In this document: piece by piece, positions 29,250-37,649 of the stretch
Numbering within the stretch: the first letter of the stretch is position 1
Layout: each line of letters begins with the position of its first letter
Source of the DNA: JAHDHW01 sp965277415
Lineage (GTDB): Bacteria > Bacteroidota > Bacteroidia > Chitinophagales > Saprospiraceae
Direction of reading: 5' to 3'
DNA length: 64,000 nt
Assembly (NCBI GenBank): GCA_965277415.1
Contig: CBDICS010000005.1
Span: 62,001 to 126,000, forward strand
Notes under the pieces: generated by a model
Seen by the model: the letters and a program-made list of their open reading frames with translations, nothing else
Databases searched by the model: none
Told to the model about the DNA's origin: nothing
Made by a program: the position numbers and the translations under genes

Positions 29250-30314
29250 TTACAAAATTAACATGGCATCACCATAGCTAAAAAAACGATATTTTTCTTT
29301 TATAGCTACTTTATAGGCCTCCATGATTAAGTCATATCCTCCAAAAGCAGAAACCATAATCATTAAACTAGACTTTGGAAGGTGAAAATTAGTGATCATT
29401 GAATTAGCAATGCTAAATTCATAAGGGGGATAGATAAATTTATTAGTCCATCCTTCTGCCAATTTAAGCGTTGTCTCAGCTGAAACTGCTGATTCAATCG
29501 ACCTCATAGAAGTTGTCCCTACTGCACAAATACGCCTTTTGTTCTTTAGAGCTGTATTGACAGAATTCATCGCATTCTCAGGAATTTTGAAATACTCAGC
29601 ATCCATCTTATGTTTAGACAAATCTTCTACATCAATAGTTCTAAAAGTACCCAGACCAACATGGAGCGTAATCTCTGCAAAATCAATACCTTTTAGTTCT
29701 AGCCTTTTCATTAGTTCTCTACTGAAATGAAGACCGGCCGTAGGTGCAGCAACTGCTCCTAGTTCTTTTGCATATATGGTTTGATATCGTTCACGATCAA
29801 TATCTTCAACATCACGATTGATATATTTAGGTAGTGGTGTATTACCAAGCTTGCCTAACTCACCTTGAAACTCATCATCTGTACCATCATATAAAAAACG
29901 AATAGTACGGCCTCTGGATGTTGTATTATCTACAACTTCGGCAACAAGGATATCATTTCCTTCTTTATCGCTGAAATAAAGTTTATTTCCAACACGAATT
30001 TTTCTTGCCGGATCAACTAATACATCCCAAAGCCTTGCCTCATTATTTAATTCTCTAAGTAAAAAAACCTCAATGTTAGCACCTGTTTTTTCTTTTTTAC
30101 CATATAATCGAGCAGGGAAGACCTTAGTATTATTAAAGATCATACAATCCTTATCATCAAAATACTCAAGAATATCTTTAAAAACTTTATGCTCAATTTT
30201 TCCTGTATCCCGATGGACCACCATTAGTCTACTCTCGTCTCGGTGTTCGGTTGGGTATTGAGAAATTAATTTTTCTGGAAGCTCAAAATTAAACTGTGAT
30301 AGTTTTGTCCGCAT
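29250..30314 (-). CDS. queA: S-adenosylmethionine:tRNA ribosyltransferase-isomerase
   Basis: Makes epoxyqueuosine at the wobble position of tRNA by moving the ribosyl part of SAM onto the preQ1 base. The 354-residue length is normal. Family landmarks are present: FNFELPEKLISQYPTEHRDE at the start, MIFNNTKVFPARLYG, VAAPTAGLHFSRELMKRL, AEITLHVGLGTFRTID, and AVGTTSMRSIES with ITNFHLPKSSLMIMVSAF near the end. The start MRTKLSQFNF is the usual one. No other queuosine genes are adjacent. The stop codon abuts element A2. Confidence 0.96.
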   Translation of the reverse strand: MRTKLSQFNFELPEKLISQYPTEHRDESRLMVVHRDTGKIEHKVFKDILEYFDDKDCMIFNNTKVFPARLYGKKEKTGANIEVFLLRELNNEARLWDVLVDPARKIRVGNKLYFSDKEGNDILVAEVVDNTTSRGRTIRFLYDGTDDEFQGELGKLGNTPLPKYINRDVEDIDRERYQTIYAKELGAVAAPTAGLHFSRELMKRLELKGIDFAEITLHVGLGTFRTIDVEDLSKHKMDAEYFKIPENAMNSVNTALKNKRRICAVGTTSMRSIESAVSAETTLKLAEGWTNKFIYPPYEFSIANSMITNFHLPKSSLMIMVSAFGGYDLIMEAYKVAIKEKYRFFSYGDAMLIL

Positions 30315-30601
30315 ATCTATTAATAATTTTTTAAAAAGACGTGCAAAGATAATAAAATCTGATTCAAGATGCGATATAATTAAAAGGATTATTAATCTAA
30401 GATTTCAAGCTCATAGAAGAAACTTATTGAAGCCGCCTCCTAAAGTCTCCAATAAAGCTCTCTTGGCAGATAAAATCAATTTTTTTATCGAATAGTTTAT
30501 GTTGACTATATAATAAGCTGTAGATTCGGATTGCTAAGTAGTCATAGAGAAATATTATATGAGAACAAGCGTATATTAGCGCTTAAAATTAAAAAAAATA
30601 G

Positions 30602-31867
30602 ATGTTTCCAATATTTAAAATTATAACTGAAAGTGCGGCTCAGGCATTTCAATCTCTTCGGTCTAATAAGCTTAGGAGTTTTCTCTCTTTATTAGGGATA
30701 AGTATTGGCATCTTTTGTATTATAGGGGTCAAATCAGCTGTAGACTCACTTGAAAGTAATGTGCGATCAAGTTTAGATAAATTGGGCTCTGATGTAGTTT
30801 ATGTTTCTAAGTTTTCCTGGAAAGAAGATCCTGGAGATAACTTTATGAAAATCCTCCGTAGACCTAACCCTAGTTATGAAGATTTTAAAGTCATAGAGAA
30901 AAAAGTTAAAACGGCCCAATTCGCTTCCCTTAATGTTCATATAGGTCAAAAAACACTGCAATACAAATCAAGTAATGTTGAAAGAGTAAATGTAAGTGCA
31001 GTCACTTATAATTTTGAAAGAATGTACGAACTCGATTTTGAAGAAGGACGTTATTTTTCTCAGCAAGAGTTTTTTTATGGAGCCAATAAAGTCGTATTAG
31101 GCAATAATGTAGCAAAAGAGCTTTTTGGAGTAATCGAACCTCTAGGTAAGCAAATAAAACTACTGGGTAGAAAGTTAGAAGTCATAGGAGTACTCAAAAA
31201 GTCAGGAGAGGATTTATTAGGTATTGGAGATTTTGATGATGATGCTATTATCTCCTATGAGACAGGAAAAAAAATGGCCAATCTAAAGTCTAAAAATGCT
31301 TTTGGTAATGTCAATATTAGTGTCAAAGCTGCTGAGAATGTTTCTAATGAAGAATTGATAGGTGATGTCACAGGTGTGATCCGCGCTCATCGTAAATTGA
31401 AACCAAAACAAGAAGATGACTTTGCATTGAATGAGGTCTCCATGATGGGAGACATGTTGGATGCTTTTTTTAGCTCTCTAAATCTAATGGGATTTATAAT
31501 CGGAATCTTTGCCCTCATTGTTGGAGGATTTAGTGTGGCCAATATCATGTTTGTTTCTGTAAAAGAACAGACCAATATTATAGGAATAAAGAAAGCACTT
31601 GGCGCTAAGCGATACATTATCTTATTAGAATTTTTAATCGAGTCAATCTTCCTTTGTATCATCGGAGGTGCAGTTGGTTTAGTATTAGTCTATCTGACAC
31701 TTATGGGGATTTCTTCGATTGAATCTATAGGATTTGATATTAGTCTCTCTATTTCCAATATGTTTGGAGGACTATTTACAGCCGTAGTGATAGGGATTTT
31801 ATCTGGTTTGATCCCTGCATTTTTAGCTGCCAGAATGGATCCCGTAGTTGCGATTAGAAGTAAATAA
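30602..31867 (+). CDS. ABC transporter permease, MacB/FtsX type
   Basis: A 421-residue inner-membrane protein. One membrane helix lies at about residues 20-45 (SFLSLLGISIGIFCIIGV), then a MacB-like periplasmic core of about 230 residues, then three helices at about 295-320, 340-372 and 390-415. It ends with the typical LAARMDPVVAIRSK tail. The family uses ATP hydrolysed by a partner ATPase to drive periplasmic work on lipoproteins, peptides or macrolides. No ATPase or membrane-fusion gene lies next to it, so the partner must be elsewhere. It converges with the MFS gene with a 15-bp gap. Confidence 0.88.
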   Translation: MFPIFKIITESAAQAFQSLRSNKLRSFLSLLGISIGIFCIIGVKSAVDSLESNVRSSLDKLGSDVVYVSKFSWKEDPGDNFMKILRRPNPSYEDFKVIEKKVKTAQFASLNVHIGQKTLQYKSSNVERVNVSAVTYNFERMYELDFEEGRYFSQQEFFYGANKVVLGNNVAKELFGVIEPLGKQIKLLGRKLEVIGVLKKSGEDLLGIGDFDDDAIISYETGKKMANLKSKNAFGNVNISVKAAENVSNEELIGDVTGVIRAHRKLKPKQEDDFALNEVSMMGDMLDAFFSSLNLMGFIIGIFALIVGGFSVANIMFVSVKEQTNIIGIKKALGAKRYIILLEFLIESIFLCIIGGAVGLVLVYLTLMGISSIESIGFDISLSISNMFGGLFTAVVIGILSGLIPAFLAARMDPVVAIRSK

Positions 31868-31882
31868 AGAGGGGTATAAGTT

Positions 31883-33049
31883 CTAAGACAGGGAATTATG
31901 CTTTCGCTTGCTAATGATCATACCAATTAATCCACCAATTAAAGCGAATCCAGCAGCTATCCACATACTTGTTGACATCCCCACATTATCCGAAACAGTT
32001 CCAACTAGAGGCCTGCCAACTAGGCCAGCTAAAACACATGCAGTGGCAATTGATGCAATACCTACACCAGAAGAGACGGTGTTTAGATTTGCAGATAAAC
32101 TATATATCATAGGAACAATAAGAGCCATTCCAATACCACAAATAGTAAAACCAAATATTGCAATAAATGGAGCGCTGGTATATGCTGCCAAAGCTAAACC
32201 GATTGCTGCGATTATACAACCATAAATAATTATAATGCGTTTTCCGATTTTAGGAACAATAGAGTCTCCAGACAATCGACCAATGGCCATAGTTGAGGAG
32301 AATCCTGCAAATCCAAATCCAGCAAGTATAGGCCCACTATTTAAAGAGTCTTTTAGATAGACGGCACTCCAATCCATTATAGTCAGTTCTGCAAGCACAA
32401 TGCAAAAAGTAATTAATGTAAAACCGATGACAGGAAGGGTAGGAATAGCGAAAAGAGGTGCCTTCAAATCCGTTTTAGGAATATTAAACCAGGTTTTCTG
32501 AAAAAGAATATTCACAATAATGATAAAAATAGTCAGAGTGACCATGTGAACTTTTGGTGAGATATTAAACCCTGCTATGAAGCCAGCACTTAGGGAACCA
32601 ATGATCGCACCTATACTAAACATACCATGTACGCTGGACATAATTGAACGATTATACTTTTTTTCGACAATTGATGCTGAAGCATTGATGGTTATATTTA
32701 TAAAACCATTTGCAATACCCAAAAGGAACATAGCAGTTAATAATTGAAAATAGGTGCTTACAAAAAATGGAAATATATAGCATACTGCTTGAAGCAATAC
32801 ACTTATGTATGCAGCTTTGCCAGTAGGATAACGATCCATTATATAACTAGAAAAAGGACTAATGATCAATGCACCAATCGAAAGGACTAATAATGCCGTT
32901 CCTATTTGGCCATCTGTGATATTAAGAATTTCTTTGAGTTCGGGAAGTCGTGTAGCCCATGCGCCCATGAGTAGGCTGAGAGACATAAAACCAAGGCCTA
33001 CGATTGCACTTTGTGGATGAAGGAAAAATGCATTAAGTTGCTTAAACAT
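31883..33049 (-). CDS. MFS transporter
   Basis: A 388-residue major facilitator with about 12 hydrophobic segments spread along its length. The loop 2-3 motif is seen as MDRYPTGKAAY, and a matching loop lies in the second half. The overall look (WATRLPELKEILNITDGQIG near the N-terminus, AELTIMDWSAVYLKDSL in the middle) resembles the YbjJ/FucP-like carriers, but the substrate cannot be told. It is transcribed alone and converges with the ABC permease. Confidence 0.88.
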   Translation of the reverse strand: MFKQLNAFFLHPQSAIVGLGFMSLSLLMGAWATRLPELKEILNITDGQIGTALLVLSIGALIISPFSSYIMDRYPTGKAAYISVLLQAVCYIFPFFVSTYFQLLTAMFLLGIANGFINITINASASIVEKKYNRSIMSSVHGMFSIGAIIGSLSAGFIAGFNISPKVHMVTLTIFIIIVNILFQKTWFNIPKTDLKAPLFAIPTLPVIGFTLITFCIVLAELTIMDWSAVYLKDSLNSGPILAGFGFAGFSSTMAIGRLSGDSIVPKIGKRIIIIYGCIIAAIGLALAAYTSAPFIAIFGFTICGIGMALIVPMIYSLSANLNTVSSGVGIASIATACVLAGLVGRPLVGTVSDNVGMSTSMWIAAGFALIGGLIGMIISKRKHNSLS

Positions 33050-33220
33050 CCGGCAAACCTAGCAATTTTTTTCTTGAATTTATTTAAAAATGGCAGTTTG
33101 CAATGAGAAATGGATATTTTAATCAACTGCTTGAAAAATAAAAGATATCCCGAATTTTAGGATAGAGCGTTAAATTATAAACTGTTTATCCTAAAGCCCG
33201 GGAAGTCTCATCTTTATTGA

Positions 33221-33586
33221 TTAATAACGGTTTCTGTTATAACCGCCACCACCACCGCCGCCATAACCGCCGCCACCGCCGTATCCACCGCCACCACGGT
33301 TTCCTCCACCTCCGTATCCACCTCTGCCACCACGATCTCTATTTTCACGTGGCTCAGCTTTCTTCACTACAATTCTTCTACCATCTAATTCACTGTCGTT
33401 TAAATTTTTAATAGCCTCATACCCATCATCTTCACTAGGCATTTCAACAAAACCGAATCCTTTTGATCGACCAGTGTCACGGTCCATAATAACTTTAGCA
33501 GAAGAAACTTCTCCGAAATTTTCGAATGTAGATTGTAAATCTTCACTTGTAGTGTCGAAACTAAGTTTTGCAACAAAAATATTCAT
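33221..33586 (-). CDS. RRM RNA-binding protein with glycine-rich tail
   Basis: One RNA-recognition motif covers residues 1-80: RNP2 is IFVAKLSF at about 3-10 and RNP1 is KGFGFVEM at about 42-49. A linker KKAEPRENRDRGG and a Gly/Tyr/Arg-rich tail from about 86 to the end at 121 follow. The start at 33586 (MNIFVAKL) is chosen because the RRM begins at once; 13 extra upstream residues are possible in frame but hydrophobic and not part of the fold. In Bacteroidota and cyanobacteria such proteins are often cold-induced RNA chaperones; that role here is inferred. It has a long leader. Confidence 0.92.
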   Translation of the reverse strand: MNIFVAKLSFDTTSEDLQSTFENFGEVSSAKVIMDRDTGRSKGFGFVEMPSEDDGYEAIKNLNDSELDGRRIVVKKAEPRENRDRGGRGGYGGGGNRGGGGYGGGGGYGGGGGGGYNRNRY

Positions 33587-33908
33587 AATAAAAAGTAAAA
33601 TTGAAGTAAGAAGTATTACTAACAAAGGATGGAAATTAGAGTCTTTGTTTTAGGGAAAGGACAATTATTGATGTTCTCTCCCTTAGTTACTTCAAACTTT
33701 GGTGAAAAAAATCAAAAACTAGAAAGGTTAGCTAAAAAAATAGGGTCCTTTAGGGGCTAACAGATTAAATTAACTAAACTCAGACATTGAAGAGAAAACA
33801 AAATCTTCATTTGTTTTCTTCAAAATTCCGTACAAAGATAATACGTATTGAAGAAATATGCAATGTCAAATTGGAATGGTGATTTAGGATGTTCAGCTTA
33901 GGGCAGCC
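33587..33908 (-). promoter_or_regulatory. Leader and promoter region of the RRM gene
   Basis: 322 bases without an ORF lie between the lipoprotein gene and the RRM gene. A hairpin at 33794-33818 (GAAAACAAA / TTTGTTTTC) may end the lipoprotein transcript. The remaining 200 bases before the RRM start may be a structured leader, as cold-inducible RNA-binding genes often have. No exact promoter could be set. Confidence 0.4.
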
Positions 33909-34820
33909 TTAAAGCTCCTTTTCTAGAGTAGAGAGGCAAGCAAGATTTAATTTTTCAATATCTGTAAGTAGACTATCTACATTTTCATGTTCTGGTAAAT
34001 ACCAAGCCTGCATTTTGAAATAATTATAAGTAGAGAGGTCAGAAAAAATGAAGCCATGCTCTGCTAGCAACTCATCCTTCATCAATTGCACCTCATCTGT
34101 ACTATATTGTAATAACTCTTGTCTGGTAAGCAGTTTGGCAGAAGACTGAGGAAAGTACCGACCTTCGCTGATTTTAGTGTGTTGCGAAAGGTTTTTAAAC
34201 TGCCCCTCCTTCGTCATGTTGTAATATTCATATACCGTTCCTTCTATTCTATTATTTACTTTTGAAGATTGCTTGAGGTATATATGCTGGGCAGGAATAA
34301 TTGAATGCGTCTCAAGCAGTTCTGGATCGAAAAAATCATGATAAGCAATTTCTATAATGTTCTTATTGATAAAATTGATACTAGTATTGCCTTCGAAAGA
34401 TAAATCCCATATTCTTTTGGTTTGAAGTAATTGACCCGTAGGTGAAAATACATTCAAATATGTTTTACTCCAATCATCATATAGATCAAAATATTCATGA
34501 AAAACGAATATGAAAGTATCAATTCTCCCAATTTCTCTGATATGTAAATCATAACCTTTCGAAATTGTTGAATCAGCTAAATAAGATTCAATTCTTTCAT
34601 GTAAATCTGTTTCGGAAGCATAGATCATTTGATGAAATGGGAGCTCCGAAAGAAATGAATTAAAGTGATCAATCTTAAGTTTTGTAGATTTTTTTGTAAG
34701 CAGACTGGTTCTTATTGGTTTTGGTACATGCGCTCCTTCTGCTTGCATAAGTCCTTTATCGTTGCTGGTGCAACTTATTAGATAAATCAGTAGAAAAAAG
34801 AGTAATGCGTGTTTAATCAT
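33909..34820 (-). CDS. Lipoprotein with C-terminal YARHG domain
   Basis: A 303-residue predicted lipoprotein. The N-terminus is a lipoprotein signal peptide with lipobox LISC, so Cys17 would be acylated; the next residues TSND give little sorting information. The middle (about 50-210) is beta-rich and I do not recognise it. The C-terminal 65 residues fit the YARHG domain, an extracellular module of unknown function: LTRQELLQYS, then LMKDELLAEHGFIFSD and FKMQAWYLP. It is a single minus-strand gene. Confidence 0.78.
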   Translation of the reverse strand: MIKHALLFFLLIYLISCTSNDKGLMQAEGAHVPKPIRTSLLTKKSTKLKIDHFNSFLSELPFHQMIYASETDLHERIESYLADSTISKGYDLHIREIGRIDTFIFVFHEYFDLYDDWSKTYLNVFSPTGQLLQTKRIWDLSFEGNTSINFINKNIIEIAYHDFFDPELLETHSIIPAQHIYLKQSSKVNNRIEGTVYEYYNMTKEGQFKNLSQHTKISEGRYFPQSSAKLLTRQELLQYSTDEVQLMKDELLAEHGFIFSDLSTYNYFKMQAWYLPEHENVDSLLTDIEKLNLACLSTLEKEL

Positions 34821-34911
34821 ACAAATATTTAACCTGTATACTATTGTCTATGTTGCAAAAAAAGAGACTATATTAAATTGCCCCTATAACCATACCAAAT
34901 TGAATATATTA

Positions 34912-35010
34912 ATGAATTCATCTAGACACATATTAGTCATCAATCAAGTTTCAGACTGTTGTTGTATGTGTTGTTTCAAAGAGCATCGCTCAGAAGGGAT
35001 TCATATATAG
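34912..35010 (+). CDS. Cysteine-codon leader peptide (32 aa)
   Basis: A short ORF reads MNSSRHILVINQVSDCCCMC and then CFKEHRSEGIHI. Five TGT Cys codons lie in a block of six codons at 34957-34974. It is followed 22 bases later by a strong terminator at 35033-35067, and the next gene starts at 35204. An AGAAGG stretch at 34992-34997, 18 bases after the last Cys codon, can pair with CCTTTT in the left arm of the terminator, giving a plausible antiterminator when a ribosome stalls. The layout is that of a transcription attenuator sensing charged tRNA-Cys. No RBS is visible, as is usual in this phylum. A weak TTG-N18-TAAATTG promoter-like pair lies just upstream. It could still be a chance ORF. 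Confidence 0.6.
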   Translation: MNSSRHILVINQVSDCCCMCCFKEHRSEGIHI

Positions 35011-35032
35011 TATAAAAAATAAGTACGAATAT

Positions 35033-35067
35033 AAAAGCCTTTTCAGAGCATTCTGGAAAGGCTTTTT
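35033..35067 (+). terminator. Leader terminator (putative cysteine attenuator)
   Basis: Arms AAAAGCCTTTTCAGA and TTCTGGAAAGGCTTTTT pair over 14 positions with one G-T pair around a GCA loop, then T. There is no plus-strand gene other than the 32-codon ORF for over 3 kb upstream, so its target is the leader transcript of the gene at 35204. Confidence 0.8.
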
Positions 35068-35203
35068 CTATGCCCCCAACTAAAACTTCTTTAGGCGGCA
35101 TGGTTATGGTTCAATAATTTATATATGTCATAGTTTAATGAAGTGTGTGAAAATAGAAATAACAAAATAAATAAATCGATCAATTAATAACAAACCTCTA
35201 ATT

Positions 35204-35917
35204 ATGATCAAAACAGATATTCTTATCATCGGTGCGGGCCCTTGTGGCCTTTTTACAGTTTTTGAAGCAGGACTTTTAAATTTGAAATGCCATTTAGTAG
35301 ATGCACTCCCTCAATCTAATGGACTAGATGCAAAGGTTTATCCAGAAGAACCAATTTATGATATACCTGGATTTCGATCAATTTTAGCTGGAGACTTGAT
35401 TGATAATCTTGTGGAACGAATTGTTCCGTTCAAACCAAGTTTTACCTTAGGAGAACGAACAGAATCAGTCGAACGTTTGGAGGATCAATCTTTTAAACTT
35501 GTTACGGATAAAGGAACAGAAATTAATGCCTCTGTAATTGTAGTAGCAGACGGCTTGGATCGTTTTGAATCTCAGGGTATCATCAAGCATAGGGAGAAAG
35601 GTGTATTTCTGCAAGCAGCCAATCATGTTATTCCATTATTGGGGTTTCCTCATAAACTTAAACCAAATGTAACGGGGAAAGTGACTAGTGACAAGAATAC
35701 GATAGATATAGATGCCTTTGATTATAGCACTAATATTCCCGGGGTTTATGCAATCGGTGATATAAATACTTATCCTAGAAAATTGAAATTAATCCTTTGT
35801 GGGTTTCATGAAGCTACACTAATGATCCAATCAGCTTTGCGTTATATAAATTCAGAAAAGAAATTAAATCGTAACTTTGCAACAGCCAATAATGCTAAGA
35901 CATTTAGTATGAATTAA
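35204..35917 (+). CDS. Short flavoprotein of the ferredoxin-NADP reductase (TrxB-like) family lacking the NADPH domain
   Basis: A 237-residue protein whose two ends match the TrxR-like ferredoxin-NADP reductases, which are normally about 340-350 residues. The FAD-binding GAGPCG motif is at 10-15, followed by YPEEPIYDIPGF. The C-terminal FAD contact is GVYAIGDINTYPRKLKLILC at about 180-199. Between about residue 125 and 138, where the family has a roughly 110-residue NADPH-binding domain with its own glycine motif and HRR segment, only a short link remains. The loss is in frame and clean, so the gene is probably functional. It should bind FAD but not NADPH in the usual way. No redox CxxC pair is present. 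It is the first gene after the cysteine leader and is followed after one base by the M15-like gene. Confidence 0.8.
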   Translation: MIKTDILIIGAGPCGLFTVFEAGLLNLKCHLVDALPQSNGLDAKVYPEEPIYDIPGFRSILAGDLIDNLVERIVPFKPSFTLGERTESVERLEDQSFKLVTDKGTEINASVIVVADGLDRFESQGIIKHREKGVFLQAANHVIPLLGFPHKLKPNVTGKVTSDKNTIDIDAFDYSTNIPGVYAIGDINTYPRKLKLILCGFHEATLMIQSALRYINSEKKLNRNFATANNAKTFSMN

Positions 35918-35918
35918 T

Positions 35919-36368
35919 ATGAAGCGATTAAAATATCTATTGATTATCTTCCTTATTCTTTTAGGAGGGATTTGGCTATATACAAATTCTTTATTAGGGG
36001 TTAAGGATAAAGCGAAGGAGTATTTATCTCTTTTAGAAACGGAGTTGATAGATCAAGGGTATAAAGCGAAGTACTTTGTGATAAGTGGTAGACGGTGGAA
36101 GTTCGATAATTATTTATTAACTAAATTTGGAGGTGCTGCGAAAAATAGCAAGCACAAAAGAGGTGAGGCGATAGACATCATTGTCTTAGATGTAAATAAT
36201 GATGAAAAAATCAATGGCGATGATGTTGATATTGTTTTTAGTATCTTGGATAAGAAAATAATTAGAGATAAAGGTGGATTAGGCACTTATAAAAATGAGC
36301 CTGGTTTCTTTAATAGACAAATGGTGCATTTTGATTGTAGAGGGAAAAAGTCAAGATGGAATAGATAA
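35919..36368 (+). CDS. M15-like (D-Ala-D-Ala carboxypeptidase fold) membrane-anchored peptidase
   Basis: A 149-residue protein with an N-terminal membrane anchor at about 4-21. Zinc ligands of the M15/DD-peptidase fold can be placed: His79 and Asp86 in SKHKRGEAIDI, and His137 in MVHFDCRG. Between them, residues 91-103 (DVNNDEKINGDDV) look like an EF-hand/dockerin calcium loop, which is unusual in this fold. The predicted role is cleavage of cell-wall peptides in the periplasm. The start at 35919 follows the stop of the flavoprotein gene by one base, so the two are co-transcribed. Confidence 0.78.
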   Translation: MKRLKYLLIIFLILLGGIWLYTNSLLGVKDKAKEYLSLLETELIDQGYKAKYFVISGRRWKFDNYLLTKFGGAAKNSKHKRGEAIDIIVLDVNNDEKINGDDVDIVFSILDKKIIRDKGGLGTYKNEPGFFNRQMVHFDCRGKKSRWNR

Positions 36369-36380
36369 TTTGATATAAAT

Positions 36381-37025
36381 ATGAAAATAGAAGCGCTGCA
36401 CGAATTTCATAGTGAAAAATTTTCAGAGGAATGGGCAAATAGATTTGTTCCAAGCCCTGAACGGATTGACCTCTTTGAAACCATATGCCAAGAAATTGTA
36501 AATTACAAGAGTCGGCCAATTTCTATTTTAGAGCTAGGAATTGGTCCAGGTTTTTTAGCAGATTTCTTATTAAATAAACTGGATGCTGTTGATTATCAAG
36601 GTTTAGATTTTTCAGAGGCTATGTTGGCGATAGCTAAAAAAAGAACAATAAAATTTAATAAGCAGATAAAATTAATCAAGGCGGATTTAATTAATGAGAA
36701 CTGGTCTGAAAGATTAATAAATGTTCCAAACATAATTGTTTCTACTTGGGCACTTCATGATCTTTTTAAGAAAGAGAACATTTTAAATGTTTATAAATCT
36801 GTGTATAAGATACTTCCTGAAGGAGGACTGCTTTTAAATGGAGACTTCATTAAGCCAGAAGAATCAAAATTTGAATATGAGGGAGGAAGAATAAAGCCAA
36901 GTGAACACCTTAATTTATTGCGTCAAGCAGGTTTTCAGTTTTCAGTATGTATGAAAGAATTTGAAAAAGAAGTTGACAATCCAACAACTGCAAATAATTA
37001 TGCTTGTTTTAAAGCGATAAAATGA
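36381..37025 (+). CDS. Class I SAM-dependent methyltransferase
   Basis: A 214-residue cytosolic protein. Motif I is ILELGIGPGF at about 48-57, the acidic motif II region is GLDFSEAML, and the post-motif hydrophobic strand is NIIVSTWALHDLF, as in class I methyltransferases. The substrate cannot be told. It lies 12 bases after the M15-like gene on the same strand, making it the last gene of the group begun at 35204. It converges with the GtrA gene. Confidence 0.85.
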   Translation: MKIEALHEFHSEKFSEEWANRFVPSPERIDLFETICQEIVNYKSRPISILELGIGPGFLADFLLNKLDAVDYQGLDFSEAMLAIAKKRTIKFNKQIKLIKADLINENWSERLINVPNIIVSTWALHDLFKKENILNVYKSVYKILPEGGLLLNGDFIKPEESKFEYEGGRIKPSEHLNLLRQAGFQFSVCMKEFEKEVDNPTTANNYACFKAIK

Positions 37026-37046
37026 CCTTTGTTATTAGAATAAGGA

Positions 37047-37466
37047 CTATTTATAAACATAATTCTTCTGTAGAAAGAAATTGAAAGTGACCGCGATGAT
37101 TATAGCAACAATCACTTTTGACCACACATAATGAAACTCAAAAAACTCGGTAAGAAAAATTACGCCAAGTGTATTTAAAATTAGACTGCCCACAGAAACT
37201 AAGAAATAACGAAATGCTTGTACCTCAATTTTTCGATGCTTTGCTTCAAAAACCCAGTACCTCCCAAGTAAGAAATTTGTAATTGCTCCAAATGCTGCAC
37301 CTATCGCATTCGAAATCCAATACAATACCCCGATTACTTCCGTAAAAAGAATAGTAGCTAAAAAATCAACAACAGTACCGATGATAGCAGCGCCTTGAGC
37401 CCAAATAAATAGCTTTAAAAGAGATCGGGGAGGAGGTGTTTTATTATCCGAATTTAAATCACTCAT
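37047..37466 (-). CDS. GtrA family membrane protein
   Basis: A 139-residue protein with four hydrophobic segments at about 16-38, 42-65, 82-105 and 113-135. GtrA landmarks are present: GTVVDFLATIL, NFLLGRYWVF and NFFLQKNYVYK at the C-terminus. GtrA proteins are thought to move polyprenyl-linked sugars or related lipids across the inner membrane. It lies next to the PgpA-like gene of the inositol-lipid region and may belong to it, though 183 bases with repeats separate them. Confidence 0.88.
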   Translation of the reverse strand: MSDLNSDNKTPPPRSLLKLFIWAQGAAIIGTVVDFLATILFTEVIGVLYWISNAIGAAFGAITNFLLGRYWVFEAKHRKIEVQAFRYFLVSVGSLILNTLGVIFLTEFFEFHYVWSKVIVAIIIAVTFNFFLQKNYVYK

Positions 37467-37574
37467 TTTATCATGATAAAGGAAAAAGAAATAAACCTAT
37501 AGTTTAACCATTTTTAAACAACTTCATCCATTAAATAAGAATAAAGTGAAAATAAGGATTTAATTTTTTTTTAT

Positions 37575-37644
37575 GCCAAAAGTAGCCCCTCACAAGCGAA
37601 GCGATCACAAATTCCGAAGGAATGATCACAAGCGAAGCGATCAC
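37575..37644. repeat. GATCAC-spaced hairpin repeats D1
   Basis: Two copies of CACAAGCGAAGCGATCAC (37591-37608 and 37627-37644) flank a small hairpin TTCCGAAGGAA followed by TGATCAC. The upstream part (AGTAGCCCCT) is shared with D2. It lies between the GtrA and PgpA-like genes, ending a few bases from the PgpA stop. Confidence 0.8.
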
Positions 37645-37649
37645 AACAA

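Noticed and set aside
33217..33411. His/Arg-rich 64-codon plus-strand ORF
   Set aside because: It is the complement of the glycine-rich tail of the RRM gene.
37591..37644. Short CRISPR array from the CACAAGCGAAGCGATCAC repeats
   Set aside because: The spacing is about 18 bases with palindromic spacers, only two full copies, and no cas genes.
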